Part shown: piece by piece, positions 52,475-62,550 of the stretch
Layout of the letters: the number at the start of each line of letters is the position of its first letter
Position numbering within the stretch: the stretch's first letter is position 1
Source: Bradymonas sp963697525
Lineage (GTDB): Bacteria; Myxococcota_A; Bradymonadia; Bradymonadales; Bradymonadaceae
DNA: 64,000 nucleotides
Assembly (NCBI GenBank): GCA_963697525.1
Contig: OY969087.1
Location: 4,898,001-4,962,000 of the forward strand
Reading direction: 5' to 3'
Position numbers and translations under genes: made by a program
The notes under the pieces: generated by a model
Seen by the model: only the letters and a program-made list of their open reading frames with translations
Database searches by the model: none
Told to the model about the DNA's origin: nothing

Positions 52475-53311
52475 GTGAAAGTCTCGCTTATCCAATTGTG
52501 TTCGACCCGCGATCTCGACGCCAACCTGGCCACCTGCCGGCGCATGGCCGAGCAGGCTGCCGACGACGGCGCCGACTGGATCCTGTATCCGGAAAACGCC
52601 CCGTTTTTGGGAAAGGACGCCGACAAACTCGCCGTCGCCGAGCCGCTCGACGGAAGCATCGTCGAGCATTTTCGCGCCATCGCCCGCGACACCGGCTGTT
52701 GGGTCACCGTGGGAAGCGTCCCCGAGCGATCGCCCGACCCGGCGCGCACCTACAACACCCAGATCATGCTCGATCCCCGCGGCGAGACGGCCGCGGTCTA
52801 CCGCAAGATCCACCTCTTCGACGTCGAGGTCGAGGGCGGGCGCAGCTACCGCGAGTCCGGCTCGGTGGCCCGCGGCGACGCCGTCGTCTGCGCCGACATC
52901 GAGGTCGACGGCCACGCCCACACCGTCGGGCTGTCGGTGTGCTACGACCTGCGCTTCCCGGAGCTGTACCGCGCCCTGGCCACCGCCGGCGCCGAGGTGC
53001 TCACGGTGCCGTCGGCGTTCACGCTGCAGACCGGCCGCGACCACTGGCACCCTCTGTTGCAGGCGCGCGCCATCGAAAATCAGGCCTTCGTGCTCGCCCC
53101 CGACCAGTGGGGCCACCACTTCGGCAAGCGAAGCTCCTACGGCCACTCGGCGGTCTACGACCCCTGGGGCCGCATGATCGCCTGCGCCTCCGACCGGGAG
53201 TGCGTGGTGTCGGTGAGCCTTGACTTCGGGTACCTGCAGGACGTACGCCAGCGCATGCCGTGCCTGAGCCATCGCCAGCTTGGCGCGTGCGGGACAGCGA
53301 CGAATAATTGA
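52475..53311 (+). CDS. Carbon-nitrogen hydrolase (nitrilase/Nit-family amidase)
   Basis: The product has 278 residues. The catalytic triad is Glu40 (YPEN), Lys111 (YRKIHLFD) and Cys156 (SVCYDLRFPELYR), as in NIT1/NIT2 branch enzymes that hydrolyse deaminated glutathione or omega-amides. It starts at GTG with GGGAGA upstream. It is 102 bp before the hem genes in the same direction; a role in the tetrapyrrole pathway is not implied. Confidence 0.9.
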   Translation: MKVSLIQLCSTRDLDANLATCRRMAEQAADDGADWILYPENAPFLGKDADKLAVAEPLDGSIVEHFRAIARDTGCWVTVGSVPERSPDPARTYNTQIMLDPRGETAAVYRKIHLFDVEVEGGRSYRESGSVARGDAVVCADIEVDGHAHTVGLSVCYDLRFPELYRALATAGAEVLTVPSAFTLQTGRDHWHPLLQARAIENQAFVLAPDQWGHHFGKRSSYGHSAVYDPWGRMIACASDRECVVSVSLDFGYLQDVRQRMPCLSHRQLGACGTATNN

Positions 53312-53413
53312 TGAATTTGGATGATTCGCCCGCCCCCGTCCGTTAACGGTGCAGCTTGAAGCCACGTCGTTCTGCGGTCGCGCCGGGTGACCCGCGGTAT
53401 ACCTGGGTGAGAG

Positions 53414-54235
53414 ATGACGAGCGTACTGGACATCCTGGAGATCTTGCTGCCGGCACTGTACGCAGTGACCTTCGCGCTGTATTTCCGTCATTTTCTCAAC
53501 CCCGACAGCGAGAAACAATTCTACGGCAGCTCCCTGCTCAAGGCGACCCTGGGCGTGCACGTGGGCTACTTGTTGGTGCGGGGGGTGCAATTGTCGCACT
53601 TTCCCTTCGCCACCGGCGCCGAATTCTCGTCGATGCTCTCGCTGAGCATCGCGGCGATCTACGTGTTGGTAGAGACCCGCCATCGCGACCCCAACACCGG
53701 CATCTTCTTTCTGGGGCCGGTATTTCTGTTCCAGTTGGTCAGTTCGGTGCTGATGAGCGACGTGGCCGTCGTGCCCGTGCAGACGCGCCACTCGATCTTC
53801 GGGCTGCACGTCATCTTTACGGTATTTGGCTTTGCCGCGTTGAGCATCAGCGCGATCTATGCGCTGATGTACGTGCTGTTGTCGCGTCAGCTCAAGTCCA
53901 GGGACCTGGGGGTGATCTTCCGGCGGCTGCCGCCGCTGTCGACGCTGGAGAATATGAGCAAGCTGGCCACCGTGGCCGGGGTGATCCTGCTGGGCATCGG
54001 CCTGGCGCTCGGCCACTGGGTCGCCCTCGAACAGGGGTCGTTGAGCCAGATCGATCCCATCATCGTGGCCGCCGACCTCATCTGGTTGGCCTACTTTTTG
54101 GGACTGATCGTGGTGTCCGTGCGCGGGCTATCGGGTCTGCGCATGGGGTATCTGTCTCTCTTGGGCTACATCGTGCTCGTGGGCACGGTGTTCATCATCG
54201 TTACCGTCTCCGGGGCGTTTCACTCGTTTCAGTAA
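53414..54235 (+). CDS. hemX: HemX/CcsA-like membrane protein
   Basis: The product has 273 residues with about eight membrane helices. It belongs to the cytochrome c assembly family (CcsA/HemX): HVGYLLVRGVQL, FSSMLSLSIAAIY, HSIFGLHVIFTVFGFAALSISAIYALMYVL with conserved His residues that could hold haem. HemX homologues sit next to hemA in many bacteria and can control HemA levels. GGTGAGAG precedes the ATG. The stop overlaps the hemA start (TAATG). Confidence 0.82.
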   Translation: MTSVLDILEILLPALYAVTFALYFRHFLNPDSEKQFYGSSLLKATLGVHVGYLLVRGVQLSHFPFATGAEFSSMLSLSIAAIYVLVETRHRDPNTGIFFLGPVFLFQLVSSVLMSDVAVVPVQTRHSIFGLHVIFTVFGFAALSISAIYALMYVLLSRQLKSRDLGVIFRRLPPLSTLENMSKLATVAGVILLGIGLALGHWVALEQGSLSQIDPIIVAADLIWLAYFLGLIVVSVRGLSGLRMGYLSLLGYIVLVGTVFIIVTVSGAFHSFQ

Positions 54236-55524
54236 TGAGTAGGAGCAGTACACTCAAAGCCTACTCCTTCAGCTACAAGAACACGTCGCTGGAGGACCGC
54301 GACGCGCTGGCCTTTTCCGCCGAGGAGATCGCCGCGTTCGTCGCACAGGTGCGCGCCGACCTGGACGCCGAAGGCGCCATCATCTCGACGTGCAACCGCA
54401 CCGAGTTCTATGTATTCGGCCCCCGGGCGACGACCACCTGGGAGTCGGTGGCCGAGGTCGTCGGCGCCATCAAACAGCTCGACCTGGCCGGGGTGGACCG
54501 GCCGGACAGCTACGAGGGCAACGACGCCGCCGCCCACATCTTCCGGGTGGCCGCCTCGTTGGAGTCGTTGGCGCTGGGCGAAAATCAGATCCTCGGCCAG
54601 CTCAAAGACGCCCACGAAATCCTGCTCAGCCAGCCCGACAAGGCCCCGTCGATCGACCGGCTGTTCCAATTCGCGGTGCGCTGCGGCAAGGACGTGCGCA
54701 CCCACACCGGCTTGTGTGAGGGCACCGTGTCGATCAGCTCGGTCGCCGTGCAGCTCTCCCAGAAGATCTTCGGGGAGTTCGCCGACCGCGAGGTGCTCAT
54801 CATCGGCGCCGGCGCCACCGCCGAGAAGGCGGCGACCCACTTCGCCGGGGCCGGGGCGCGCCACTTTACGGTGGTCAACCGCAGCGAGGAAAAAGGCCAG
54901 ATCTTCGCCAAACAATTCGGCGGAGTCTACCGGCCCCTCGACGACATTCCCGAGGCCTGCACCACCGCCGACATCGTGCTGGTGGCCACCGGGGCCAAGG
55001 ACTACCTGGTCACCAAAAAGATGTTCAAAACGGTGATGAAGAAGCGCCATCACCGCTCGATCTTCCTCATCGACATCAGCAACCCGCGCAATATCGACCC
55101 GGCCATCGGCAAGATGTCCGGGGTGTTCTTGTACAATATGGACGACCTGCAGAGCGTGGTCAGCACCAACCTGGACGCGCGCCGCCAGGAGATCCCCGCC
55201 GCCGAGAAGGTCGTCGACCACTACGTCACCGAGTGGGACAACTGGTTCCAGTCGCTGCAGGTCACGCCCACCATCGCCACCTTGGCGCGCTACTTCGACG
55301 CGGTGCGCGCCCAGGAACTCGACCGCCACAGCGGCTCGTTGGACGACGAGGAGCTGGCCAAGCTCGAGGAGTTCTCCAAGGGGCTGGTCAAAAAGCTATT
55401 GCACCACCCGATCATGTACCTGCGCTCCTCGGTGCAACAGAATACGCTCAAGGCCGAGGACCTGCGGGTGGTGCGCTCGCTGTACAAACTCCAAGACTTC
55501 GAAGAAGGCTCCGATGAAGGTTAG
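54235..55524 (+). CDS. hemA: Glutamyl-tRNA reductase
   Basis: The product has 429 residues. It reduces glutamyl-tRNA to glutamate-1-semialdehyde, the first committed step of tetrapyrrole synthesis by the C5 route. Catalytic Cys53 lies in ISTCNRTEFY; SLALGENQILGQLKDA and the NADPH motif GAGATAEKAATHF follow; the C-terminal helix dimerises. It begins at ATG 54235, overlapping the hemX stop, and overlaps hemC by 11 bp. Confidence 0.95.
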   Translation: MSRSSTLKAYSFSYKNTSLEDRDALAFSAEEIAAFVAQVRADLDAEGAIISTCNRTEFYVFGPRATTTWESVAEVVGAIKQLDLAGVDRPDSYEGNDAAAHIFRVAASLESLALGENQILGQLKDAHEILLSQPDKAPSIDRLFQFAVRCGKDVRTHTGLCEGTVSISSVAVQLSQKIFGEFADREVLIIGAGATAEKAATHFAGAGARHFTVVNRSEEKGQIFAKQFGGVYRPLDDIPEACTTADIVLVATGAKDYLVTKKMFKTVMKKRHHRSIFLIDISNPRNIDPAIGKMSGVFLYNMDDLQSVVSTNLDARRQEIPAAEKVVDHYVTEWDNWFQSLQVTPTIATLARYFDAVRAQELDRHSGSLDDEELAKLEEFSKGLVKKLLHHPIMYLRSSVQQNTLKAEDLRVVRSLYKLQDFEEGSDEG

Positions 55525-56416
55525 AATCGGCTCGCGAAAATCGCGCCTGGCGCTGTGGCAGACCCACCACATCGCCGCGCTGCTCGAAGACGCCCACGAC
55601 GGCCTGGACGTCGAGGTGGTCACCATGGACACCCTCGGCGACAAGGTGTTGGACAAGTCGCTGCCCGAGATCGGCGGCAAGGGGTTGTTCACCGCCGAGT
55701 TGGAGCAGGCGCTGATGGCCGACGCCGTCGACCTGGCCGTGCACTCGCTCAAGGATCTGCCCACCGAGCTTCCCGAGGGGCTTTGCTACGCGGGCTCGCC
55801 TGTGCGGGGTACGGCCACCGACAGCCTGATCTCGCACAAGTGGAGCTCCGTCGACGAGCTTCCCGACGACGCCATCCTGGCCAGCGGCAGCCTGCGCCGG
55901 CGCGCCGAGCTGCTGGCCCGCCACCCGAACCTGGAGTTTCGCGACCTGCGCGGCAATATCGGCACGCGCCTCCAGAAGCTCGAGAAGAACGGTTGGGACG
56001 GCATCATCATGGCCACCGTCGCCCTCGAGCGCCTGGAGATGGCCGACACGATCACCTGCGAGCTCGACCCCGAGCTGTACGTACCCGCGGTTGGACAAGG
56101 GGCCATCGGCATCGAGATTCGTCAGGGAAGGCAAGACGTCCAGGAGCTGCTCGACGCCATCATCGATGAGGAGACCGTTCAGGCGGTGCGCGCCGAGCGC
56201 ATCGTGATGAACCGCCTGGAGGGCGGCTGCTCGGTGCCCCTGGGCGCGCATTGCACCCGCGACGGCGATCAATGGAAGCTGCACGCCTGGGTGGGAAGCC
56301 CCGACGGGCGCACGGTGCTCGAGCGCGTCGCCCGCGGCGCCGACGCCAGCGCGCTGGCGCGCCAGATGGCCGACGACCTCATCGCCGCCGGTGCCCGCGA
56401 CGTGTTGACCCGATAG
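55514..56416 (+). CDS. hemC: Porphobilinogen deaminase (hydroxymethylbilane synthase)
   Basis: The product has 300 residues. It joins four porphobilinogens into hydroxymethylbilane. It opens MKVRIGSRKSRLALWQT, then DKSLPEIGGKGLFTAELEQAL, AVHSLKDLPTELP and Cys239 in EGGCSVPLGAH, which holds the dipyrromethane cofactor. Its start overlaps hemA, so it is translationally coupled. Confidence 0.96.
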   Translation: MKVRIGSRKSRLALWQTHHIAALLEDAHDGLDVEVVTMDTLGDKVLDKSLPEIGGKGLFTAELEQALMADAVDLAVHSLKDLPTELPEGLCYAGSPVRGTATDSLISHKWSSVDELPDDAILASGSLRRRAELLARHPNLEFRDLRGNIGTRLQKLEKNGWDGIIMATVALERLEMADTITCELDPELYVPAVGQGAIGIEIRQGRQDVQELLDAIIDEETVQAVRAERIVMNRLEGGCSVPLGAHCTRDGDQWKLHAWVGSPDGRTVLERVARGADASALARQMADDLIAAGARDVLTR

Positions 56417-56442
56417 CGTTCGACTCCAAACCACGCCGACCC

Positions 56443-57174
56443 ATGAGCGACACGCCGGCCCCAAAGGACAGCGTCACCGTCGTCTACACCGGCACCCGCG
56501 CCCCCGAGGGCGTCGACGGGCTGCGCATCGAGCATCTGCCCATGCTGCAGAAGCTGGCGGTGGACTTCGACCTCAAGAAGGTGCGCATCCTTGTGCGCCA
56601 GCCGTGCACGCTGGTCTTCTACAGCCAGAACAGCCTCAAAACCGTGGCCGACTCCGGGTTGCTCGACGGCATCGACCTGACCGCCCACACCATCTGGGCG
56701 GTCGGCCAGAAGACCGCCGACGCGGTGTTCTACGAGTTCGGCGTCGACGCCCGGGTGCCCGACGATGAGCGCTTCGAGGGGCTGGTAAGTGAGTTCCGAA
56801 AAACCCCTCCCCCGCCGCCCATCGTCGCCTTTACCCTCGAGGACTCCCCGCGAACCCTCGCCGAGCAGTTCGACGGGCGCTCGCGCGTCCACGAGATCCC
56901 GGTCTACCAGACCTGCCCGGTGCTCTACCCTCGCCTGTGCGATACGCTCGCCGAGATCGATGCGCGCTGGGTCGCGTTCACCAGTCCGCGGGGGGTGAGC
57001 ACCTTCCTGACGCAGGCCTCCGGCTGCGACCTGTCCGCGCTGCACTTCGCCGCCATCGGTCCCACCACCGCCGAGGCCCTCGCCGAGCGCGGCGTCGACG
57101 TCGACCTGGTGATGCAGACGCCGGACAAAAACGCGATGATGCGCCAGATCCTGGACGCCTCGACGAGTTCGTAA
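56443..57174 (+). CDS. hemD: Uroporphyrinogen-III synthase (diverged)
   Basis: The product has 243 residues. HemD proteins are poorly conserved; here VVYTGTRAP at the start, FYSQNSLKTVADSG, AVGQKTADAVFYEFG, VYQTCPVLYP, VAFTSPRGVSTFL and AAIGPTTAEALAERGVDVD fit the family. It closes and inverts the tetrapyrrole ring. Position after hemC supports the call. The ATG at 56443 lies 27 bp after the hemC stop. Confidence 0.85.
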   Translation: MSDTPAPKDSVTVVYTGTRAPEGVDGLRIEHLPMLQKLAVDFDLKKVRILVRQPCTLVFYSQNSLKTVADSGLLDGIDLTAHTIWAVGQKTADAVFYEFGVDARVPDDERFEGLVSEFRKTPPPPPIVAFTLEDSPRTLAEQFDGRSRVHEIPVYQTCPVLYPRLCDTLAEIDARWVAFTSPRGVSTFLTQASGCDLSALHFAAIGPTTAEALAERGVDVDLVMQTPDKNAMMRQILDASTSS

Positions 57175-57191
57175 TCGGCCAGCTCACGCGG

Positions 57192-57653
57192 TCACGCAAA
57201 TAGCCGCGAATCGTAGGAAAACGGGCGTGTGTCGCCCACCTCCACACGCGCGAAATCCGGATGTTCGGGATTGAGGAGCACGTTATGCTCCTCGCGAATG
57301 ATCACCGACGGGACCACGAGAACGGCCGACGGGCCACTATCGAGCCACGCATCACCTCGGGCGATGACCTGCGCGTTTCCCGTCACATTTCGCCATCCCT
57401 CGGGCATGTCCTCGACCGCGATTGGCTCGCCGACGAGATCGTCGGGCACCTCCGCCCATATCGCAACGAGGTTGGCGGGGGCATCCTCGGTGCTGACATG
57501 GACCAACAGTTCGAGGGCTGCCAGCGCCAACGTCGCCGACGCATAGGCCACCGCGCGGCCCGCGGAGTTCCATCGGCCGCCGACTTTTTTGGCACCCACT
57601 CCATCAAAGGCACTGTCGGCATACTTGCGCTTGCACAGCCGCCACACCCTCAA
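57192..57653 (-). CDS. RES-domain toxin
   Basis: The product has 153 residues. RES signature residues are visible: Arg5 (VWRL), GGRWNSAG, Glu48 (AALELLVH) and Ser116 (VVPSVIIREEHNVLLNPEHPDF). RES toxins deplete NAD+ in cells. It overlaps the upstream antitoxin gene by 4 bp, the usual arrangement. The start is at ATG 57653. Confidence 0.9.
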   Translation of the reverse strand: MRVWRLCKRKYADSAFDGVGAKKVGGRWNSAGRAVAYASATLALAALELLVHVSTEDAPANLVAIWAEVPDDLVGEPIAVEDMPEGWRNVTGNAQVIARGDAWLDSGPSAVLVVPSVIIREEHNVLLNPEHPDFARVEVGDTRPFSYDSRLFA

Positions 57654-58111
57654 CTGTACACTCCATACTCGATACGCGTGAGCAAGTCGTCGACGAGCTT
57701 GGCGCCCAAATCGGTGTCGAAAACCTCCAACGGACTCATGCCATCGAGCACGGGATTGGGCTTCTTGAACCAGCGCGCGGCGCGCTCGTCGTCCTCGAAG
57801 ACTGACAGGGCATGGACGAACACGCGAGCGATCCGAAAGACCCGATCGGACTCATCTCCACGCAGAGCGTCTTGATCCTTGCGTCGATTGAGGGTGCGCG
57901 TCGAAATTCCAAGCGCCGAAGCGAGCTCGTCCAAGCTCAACCCCAACGTCTGGCGCAACCGCTCGATCGCCGCGTAGGGAAGCCCATCGCGAAGCCGCGA
58001 GATCCGCTCGGCGGGCGACTGCGACTCTTCGACTCCCAAGACCTGTGCAATATCCACTGCTGCTGTCATTCCCGCTCCCTGCTGCGTTGCCAACTGGCGC
58101 ATTTGCGCCAT
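57650..58111 (-). CDS. Xre/MbcA/ParS-type (DUF2384) antitoxin
   Basis: The product has 153 residues, or 139 from ATG 58069. A helix-turn-helix (LSLDELASALGISTRTLNRRK) is followed by the DUF2384 antitoxin domain with NPVLDGMSPLEVFDTDLGAKLV. It pairs with the downstream RES toxin and neutralises it, and the HTH likely represses the operon. Both starts have ribosome sites: AAGGAC before 58111 and GGGAGCGGGA before 58069. Confidence 0.88.
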   Translation of the reverse strand: MAQMRQLATQQGAGMTAAVDIAQVLGVEESQSPAERISRLRDGLPYAAIERLRQTLGLSLDELASALGISTRTLNRRKDQDALRGDESDRVFRIARVFVHALSVFEDDERAARWFKKPNPVLDGMSPLEVFDTDLGAKLVDDLLTRIEYGVYS

Positions 58112-58136
58112 ATGTCCTTCATTGTAACGCCAGTTG
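58091..58136. promoter_or_regulatory. Nested palindromes over the antitoxin start: probable autoregulatory operator
   Basis: CAACTGGCG (58091-58099) and CGCCAGTTG (58128-58136) are perfect inverted copies. The 16-bp palindrome TGGCGCATTTGCGCCA (58095-58110) overlaps the left arm and the first antitoxin ATG. This is the expected place for Xre-antitoxin binding. Confidence 0.6.
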
Positions 58137-58205
58137 TCGCGAAGGCAATCCGGCGGCTCGCCGTTTCATATTGACCGGCCAGCCACGGTACATAAGTTGG
58201 CGTCT

Positions 58206-59144
58206 ATGAACACGAACTGGCCAGCCATCCCCTATCTCGCCTGGAAGCCCACCTGCTCGTCGTTGCACCTGTGGCTGCAGATCGTGGGCAAGTATCGCCT
58301 GTCGCTCGCGCCCTGGGTCAACCACTCGTGGCACGCGACCCTCTACGTGACCCCGCGGGGGCTGACGACGGGGCCGGTGCCCGACGAGGCGCACACGATG
58401 AGCGTCGCGTTCGACTTTATCGACCACCAATTGGTCGTCGACGCCGACGACGGCGCCCGCGAGGTTGTGGCGTTGGAGACGATGAGCGTGGCCGACTTTT
58501 TCGAGCGCTGCGCCCGGGCGATCCGCGCCGCAGGCGGCACGTTCGCCGTCGACCGGCGCCCCAACGAGATCCCGGACGCCGTGCCGTTCGACGAGGACAC
58601 CACCGAGCGCCCCTACGACGGCGACGCCGTGCGGCGTTACCACCGGGCGCTGGTCGCGGCCCGGCGTGTCTTCGCCCAATTTCGAACGTCATTTCTGGGC
58701 AAGGTCTCCCCGGTCCACCTGTTCTGGGGGTCGATGGACCTGGCAGTGACGCGCTTTTCGGGCCGCCCGGCGCCGCTCCATCCCGGTGGGATCCCCGCAC
58801 TTCCCGACGCGGTCACCCGCGAGGCCTACAGCCACGAGGTCTCCTCCGCGGGCTTCTGGCCCGGCGGCGGGGGCGTCGACGAGCCGATGTTCTATTCGTA
58901 CGCCTATCCCACACCGTTGGGATTTCGCGACTGGCCGGTCGAGCCCGATGCGGCGTTCTTCAACGACGCCCTCGGCGAGCTTTTGCTGCCCTACGAAACG
59001 GTGCGTCAAAGCGCCGATCCCGAGGCCACGCTGTTGCGCTTCCTGCGCATGACCTACGAGGCCGCCGCAAAATTGGGAGACTGGCCGCGCAAGGCCCTCG
59101 AATGCGAGCCGGGGCGGCCGGCCATGCCGCGTTCGGTGGGGTGA
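58206..59144 (+). CDS. DUF5996-family protein
   Basis: The product has 312 residues. It has the DUF5996 pattern: an N-terminal WKPTCSSLHLWLQIVGKYRL with a following NHSWHATLYVTPRGLTTG, and a C-terminal VHLFWGSMDLAVTRFSGR, then SAGFWPGGGGVDEPMFYSYAYP. The function of this family is unknown. No signal peptide. It is divergent from the RES-Xre pair; the ribosome site is weak. Confidence 0.82.
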   Translation: MNTNWPAIPYLAWKPTCSSLHLWLQIVGKYRLSLAPWVNHSWHATLYVTPRGLTTGPVPDEAHTMSVAFDFIDHQLVVDADDGAREVVALETMSVADFFERCARAIRAAGGTFAVDRRPNEIPDAVPFDEDTTERPYDGDAVRRYHRALVAARRVFAQFRTSFLGKVSPVHLFWGSMDLAVTRFSGRPAPLHPGGIPALPDAVTREAYSHEVSSAGFWPGGGGVDEPMFYSYAYPTPLGFRDWPVEPDAAFFNDALGELLLPYETVRQSADPEATLLRFLRMTYEAAAKLGDWPRKALECEPGRPAMPRSVG

Positions 59145-59189
59145 ACAGCTCACCTACTGGACCAACCACCCCGCACAAGCCCCGCGGCT

Positions 59190-59989
59190 TCAGCCTGCGG
59201 TGGCCGCTTTCATGGAACGAACAAAGCTGCCGACCGCGTCGAGTATCCGGTCGGGATCCTCCAGATTCTCCAGGATGCGCCGCACGACCGCCGACCCGCT
59301 GATCGCCCCCCGGGCACCGGCGTCGAGGGCGGCGCGCACCTGCTCGGGGCGCGAAATCCCAAAACCGGCCACCGCCGGCGGGGCTTCGAACTCGGCGAGG
59401 GTTTCGATGAGTTCACTGCTGGTTTTGGCAGCGACGTCGGCGCCGGTGACCCCGGCGCGGCTGACCACGTAGGTATAGCCGGCGCTGCGACGGGCGACGA
59501 TCTCGAGCTTAGCTCGCGTGGCGTTGGGTGTGGCGATGAAGACCGGACAGACACCTTCGGCACGCGCGGCCCGCGCGAACGCCTCACTCTCGAGCGTGGG
59601 GACATCGGCAACCAGCACCGAATCGACGCCGGCGTTGGCCGCGCGACGGTAGAAGCTCGACGGCCCGCCCTGCACCACCAGATTCGCGTAGACCAGCAGC
59701 CCCATCGGCACCTTCGGGTGGCGCCGGCGCACCTCGGCGAGCAGGTCGAAGCATTGCCCGGGCGTCGTCCCAGCATCCAGCGCGCGCCGCGTCGCCCGCT
59801 GGATGGTGGGCCCATCGGCAATGGGGTCGGAGAACGGAATCCCCAGCTCCAAGGCGTCGGCACCGGCTTCCACCAGTCGGTCGACCACCGCGAGGCTCGT
59901 CTGCGGGTCGGGGTCGCCCAGCGTCACGAATGGAATGAACGCGCCCTCCGCGGCGCGGGCGAGGCGTTCGAACATCTCTTCGTAGCGGT

Positions 59990-59993
<4 letters not shown>
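59190..59993 (-). CDS. trpA: Tryptophan synthase alpha subunit
   Basis: The product has 267 residues. It cleaves indole-3-glycerol phosphate to indole. FIPFVTLGDPDPQTSL, the catalytic Glu in LELGIPFSDPIADGPTIQ, the loop Asp in VLVADVP, and GFGISRPEQV are present. It overlaps trpB by 4 bp and is the last gene of the trp operon. Confidence 0.95.
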
Positions 59994-61161
<1,168 letters not shown>

Positions 61162-61165
<4 letters not shown>

Positions 61166-62550
61166 TGCTGCCTCCCTCGGCCGCGAAGGGCCGCGAAAAA
61201 GTCTTCCAGTCGCTCTCTGTCCTTGACGCCGGGCGCCGACTCGACTCCGGAGTTGACGTCGAGCAAGCCGGCGCCGATGTGGTCGGCGCGCTCGGCGTTC
61301 TCGGGCTTCAATCCTCCGCTGAGCACCACACGCTCGGCGGGTGCGTCGGCGTCGGCCAACAGCGCCCAGTCGAAGGTCTGGCCCGTACCACCGCGCTTGT
61401 CGGGGTCGAAGGTGTCCAACAGCACCCGGTCCGCCCGCGACAGCGCGCCGCTCGGAACGCGGTCGGCCACGCGCACGGCCTTCCAGATCTCGGTGCCCGC
61501 GGACAGGCGTGCCCGAAGCTTCGTGACGTAGTCATCGTCCTCGTCGCCGTGCAGTTGCACCGCGTCGAGGCCGAGTTCGCCGGCGGTGGACGCGACGTCA
61601 TCGATCTCGGCGTTGACAAAGACGCCCACAAAGCCAAGCGCGCTCGCCTCGCGCACCTCACGCGCCCGAGCTAAGCCGACCGCGCGCGGCGACTCGTCGA
61701 CAAAGATCAGCCCGCCGAGGCTCGCCCCCGCCTTGAAGGCTGTGCGCGCGTCCGCCGGCCGGGTCAGCCCGCAGGTCTTGACGGGACCGAAGACCAGCTC
61801 GCGCACCGCCCGGTCGAGGTCGTCGGCGCCCATCAGCGCCGTCCCTACCAGAAAAGCGTCGCAATGCGGGCGAAGCCGAAGCGTGTCTCGATGCGACGTG
61901 ACGCCGGACTCGGCGACGACTACGCGGTCGTCGGGAACCCGTGGCGCGAGCCGCTCAGTGACGCTCAGGTCGACCTCGAGCGTCTTCAGGTTTCGGTTGT
62001 TCACGCCGATGATCGGCGGGCGGCACGGGTGGGCGAGCGCGCGCTCGAGCTCGGCGGCGTCGTGGACCTCGGTGAGCACGTCCATACCCAGCTTGCGCGC
62101 GGCCTCGAAACAGCGACCGTAGGTCGCGTCGTCGAGCACCGAGAGCATCAACAAGATCGCGTCCGCGCCGTAACGGCGGGCTTCGAAGACCTGGTAGGGG
62201 TCGACCACGAAGTCCTTGCACAGCACGGGCACGTCGGTCTCACCGTGGACGACGGACAGATACTCCAGGCGCCCGCCGAAGAACGGCTCGTCGCATAGCA
62301 CCGAGATGGCGTCGGCGAACGGGGCGTAGCTTCGGGCGATGGCCGCCGGGTCGAAGTGTGTGCGAATCGCCCCCTGCGACGGCGAGGAGCGCTTGCACTC
62401 GCAGATAAAGCCGGTACGCGGTCGGCGAAGCGCCGCCTCGAGGCTTCGCTGGGAGCGCTCGAGGCCCTCTGCGAAGCTCTCCAGCGGCGCGGCGGCCTTT
62501 CGATGCGCCACGTCGGCGCGCTTTCGTTCCAAAATTGCCTCAAGCGCCAT
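61162..62550 (-). CDS. trpC: Fused indole-3-glycerol-phosphate synthase / phosphoribosylanthranilate isomerase
   Basis: The product has 462 residues. The N-terminal TrpC domain (about 1-255) has ICECKRSSPSQGAI, VLCKDFVVDPYQVFEARRYGADAILLML, NNRNLKTLEVDLS and ESGVTSHRD. The C-terminal TrpF domain (about 260-455) has KTCGLTRPADA, VDESPRAV, DAVQLHGDE, LLDTFD, and VVLSGGLKPENA. This fusion is like that of enteric bacteria; in many others the two are separate. GGAGG precedes ATG 62550. It overlaps trpD by 11 bp and trpB by 4 bp. Confidence 0.95.

Noticed and set aside
53356..54234. 292-codon in-frame extension upstream of hemA
   Set aside because: It overlaps the hemX gene in another frame. HemA homology starts at 54235 and the upstream translation is low-quality, so it is not a fusion.
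57229..57875. Plus-strand open frames over the RES-Xre pair
   Set aside because: They overlap genes with clear RES and Xre/DUF2384 motifs and have no ribosome sites.
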